Shown one piece after another: positions 4,644 through 6,019 of a DNA stretch of 6,019 bases (its first letter is position 1; every line of letters begins with the position of its first letter). The translations under genes and the position numbers were made by a program. The stretch covers positions 1 to 6,019 of the forward strand of contig CAMNHG010000082.1 in assembly GCA_946539105.1 (NCBI GenBank), written 5' to 3'. This DNA is from an uncultured Clostridia bacterium (GTDB lineage Bacteria; Bacillota; Clostridia; Oscillospirales; Acutalibacteraceae). The notes under the pieces are model-generated. The model was not told the DNA's origin and searched no databases. It worked only from the letters and a program-made list of their open reading frames with translations.

Positions 4644-6019
4644 ATGGCAGAAAAAACCGTCAGAACACGATACGCTCCGAGCCCTACCGGCTTTATGCAT
4701 GTGGGAAACCTGAGAACCGCTTTGTATGAGTACCTTGTGGCGAAATCTCAGGGCGGAAAATTTGTTTTGAGAATTGAGGACACCGACCGCGAACGCCTTG
4801 TTGAGGGCGCGGTGGAGTTTATATACAACACGCTGAAGCTCGCAGGGCTTAAGCACGACGAAGGCCCCGACATCGGCGGCGACTACGGCCCGTATGTTCA
4901 GAGCGAGCGCAAGGATATGTACCTTCCCTACGCCGAACAGCTGATTAAAGAGGGCAAGGCTTACCGCTGCTTCTGCTCCAAGGAAAGGCTCGAAAAAATC
5001 CAGAACGAGACCGTCGGCGGCGGATATGACCGTCACTGCCGCGATTTGCCGCAGGAGGAAATCGACAGGCTCCTCGCCGAGGGCGTGCCCTACGTAATCC
5101 GCCAGAAAATGCCAACCGATGGCAGCACGACCTTCACCGACGCTGTTTTCGGCGAGATTACCGTTGAAAACTCCGAGCTGCAAGACCAAATTTTAATCAA
5201 GACCGACGGCTACCCCACCTATAACTTCGCGAACGTCATCGACGACCACACAATGGGCATTACCCACGTTGTAAGGGGCAGCGAGTACCTCAGCTCAACC
5301 CCGAAGTACAACCTGCTTTACGAGGCATTCGGCTGGGAGATTCCCACCTACATCCACCTGCCGCTGATTATGGGCAAGGACGAGGACGGCAATGTTTCCA
5401 AGCTCTCAAAACGCCACGGCGCGACAGGCTTTTACGATTTGATTGAGGACGGCTATCTTCCGCAGGCGATTATCAACTACATTGCCCTGCTCGGCTGGTG
5501 CCCGAAGGACAATCAGGAGATTTTCTCCCTTTCGGAGCTTGAGCAGGCGTTTGACATCGGCGGAATCAGCAAATCCCCTGCCGTTTTCGATTACGACAAG
5601 CTCAGCTGGTTCAACGGCGAGTACATCAAGGCTATGAGCGCGGAGGAATTTACCGAGGTCGCTATGCCGTACTACAAAAAGGTTTTCGGCGACAGGGAAA
5701 TGCCCTATGAAAAATTTGCCGAGATTTTGCAAAAGCGCGTAACACAGCTTACACAAATCCCGGAAATGCTCGACTTCTTTGCCGAGCTTCCCGAATACAG
5801 CAAGGATTTGTTCGTAAATAAAAAGAGCAAGACAAACCTCGAGAACGCGCCCGTTGTGCTCAGAGAGGCTTACGAGAGGTTAAAGGCTCTGCCCGAGTGG
5901 ACAGCCGAGCCGATTCACGATTGCCTGATTAATATGGCAAAGGAAAAGGAGCTCAAAAACGGCACGGTAATGTGGCCGGTAAGAATCGCCGCGGCAGGCA
6001 AAACCGTAACCCCCGGCGG
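4644..6019 (+). CDS. gltX: Glutamyl-tRNA synthetase (3' end cut off by window)
   Basis: Class I aminoacyl-tRNA synthetase that attaches glutamate to tRNA-Glu in the cytoplasm. The first 458 codons are present and the frame is open at the right edge; with a family length near 480-500 residues, only a short C-terminal part is missing. Signatures are RYAPSPTGFMHVGNLRTAL with the HIGH-type motif HVGN at 19-22, RIEDTDRER (43-51), a Cys-x-Cys pair at 109/111 with His131-Cys132 in the zinc-site region, the GITHVVRGSEYLSSTP segment (205-220), and the KMSKS-type motif KLSKR at 253-257. Residues beyond about 330 form the helical anticodon-binding region. In bacteria lacking GlnRS this enzyme may also charge tRNA-Gln; the sequence does not settle whether it does so here. 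The start ATG has a good ribosome site. It has its own promoter and is not joined to the padR operon. Confidence 0.97.
   Translation, partial: MAEKTVRTRYAPSPTGFMHVGNLRTALYEYLVAKSQGGKFVLRIEDTDRERLVEGAVEFIYNTLKLAGLKHDEGPDIGGDYGPYVQSERKDMYLPYAEQLIKEGKAYRCFCSKERLEKIQNETVGGGYDRHCRDLPQEEIDRLLAEGVPYVIRQKMPTDGSTTFTDAVFGEITVENSELQDQILIKTDGYPTYNFANVIDDHTMGITHVVRGSEYLSSTPKYNLLYEAFGWEIPTYIHLPLIMGKDEDGNVSKLSKRHGATGFYDLIEDGYLPQAIINYIALLGWCPKDNQEIFSLSELEQAFDIGGISKSPAVFDYDKLSWFNGEYIKAMSAEEFTEVAMPYYKKVFGDREMPYEKFAEILQKRVTQLTQIPEMLDFFAELPEYSKDLFVNKKSKTNLENAPVVLREAYERLKALPEWTAEPIHDCLINMAKEKELKNGTVMWPVRIAAAGKTVTPG

Noticed and set aside
4596..5189. Open frame of 197 codons on the minus strand
   Set aside because: It lies opposite gltX, whose protein is unmistakable; the reverse frame is kept open by codon bias and matches no family I recognise.

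Overview
The window looks like chromosomal DNA of a Gram-positive anaerobe of the class Clostridia, most likely near Ruminococcus/Oscillospiraceae. The evidence is a Bacillus-type class II fructose-bisphosphate aldolase, a PadR regulator paired with a HAAS/DUF1700-like membrane protein, an HtrA protease with a cytoplasmic Pro/Gln-rich tail, purine-rich Shine-Dalgarno sites and SigA-like promoters. The species assignment is an inference; no rRNA or tRNA gene is present.

Layout. Positions 1-1426 (minus strand) hold most of a membrane-anchored HtrA-type serine protease that runs off the left edge before its PDZ domain. A 246-bp divergent intergenic region (1427-1672) carries a promoter for each direction and a hairpin at the expected 5' end of the aldolase transcript. 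The aldolase gene (fba, 1673-2539, plus) is followed by about 220 bp of hairpin-rich non-coding DNA: an array of four AGCTAAAT-plus-hairpin units, then a conserved intrinsic terminator. Next comes a strong promoter and a two-gene operon: a five-pass membrane protein with an N-terminal HAAS-like domain (2856-4142) overlapping a padR gene (4129-4458) by 14 bp. A second, shorter copy of the hairpin/terminator element follows padR. The last gene is gltX (glutamyl-tRNA synthetase, 4644 to the right edge, incomplete), with its own promoter.

How the parts relate. fba (glycolysis), gltX (translation) and htrA (envelope protein quality control) appear to be independent single-gene units. The HAAS/PadR pair is a probable envelope-to-DNA regulatory module, and an inverted repeat over its transcription start may be its autoregulatory operator. 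The most unusual content is non-coding: the same intergenic element occurs twice within 2 kb. In the first copy the hairpin stems differ in sequence yet keep base pairing, which points to selection on, or generation of, RNA/DNA structure rather than sequence.
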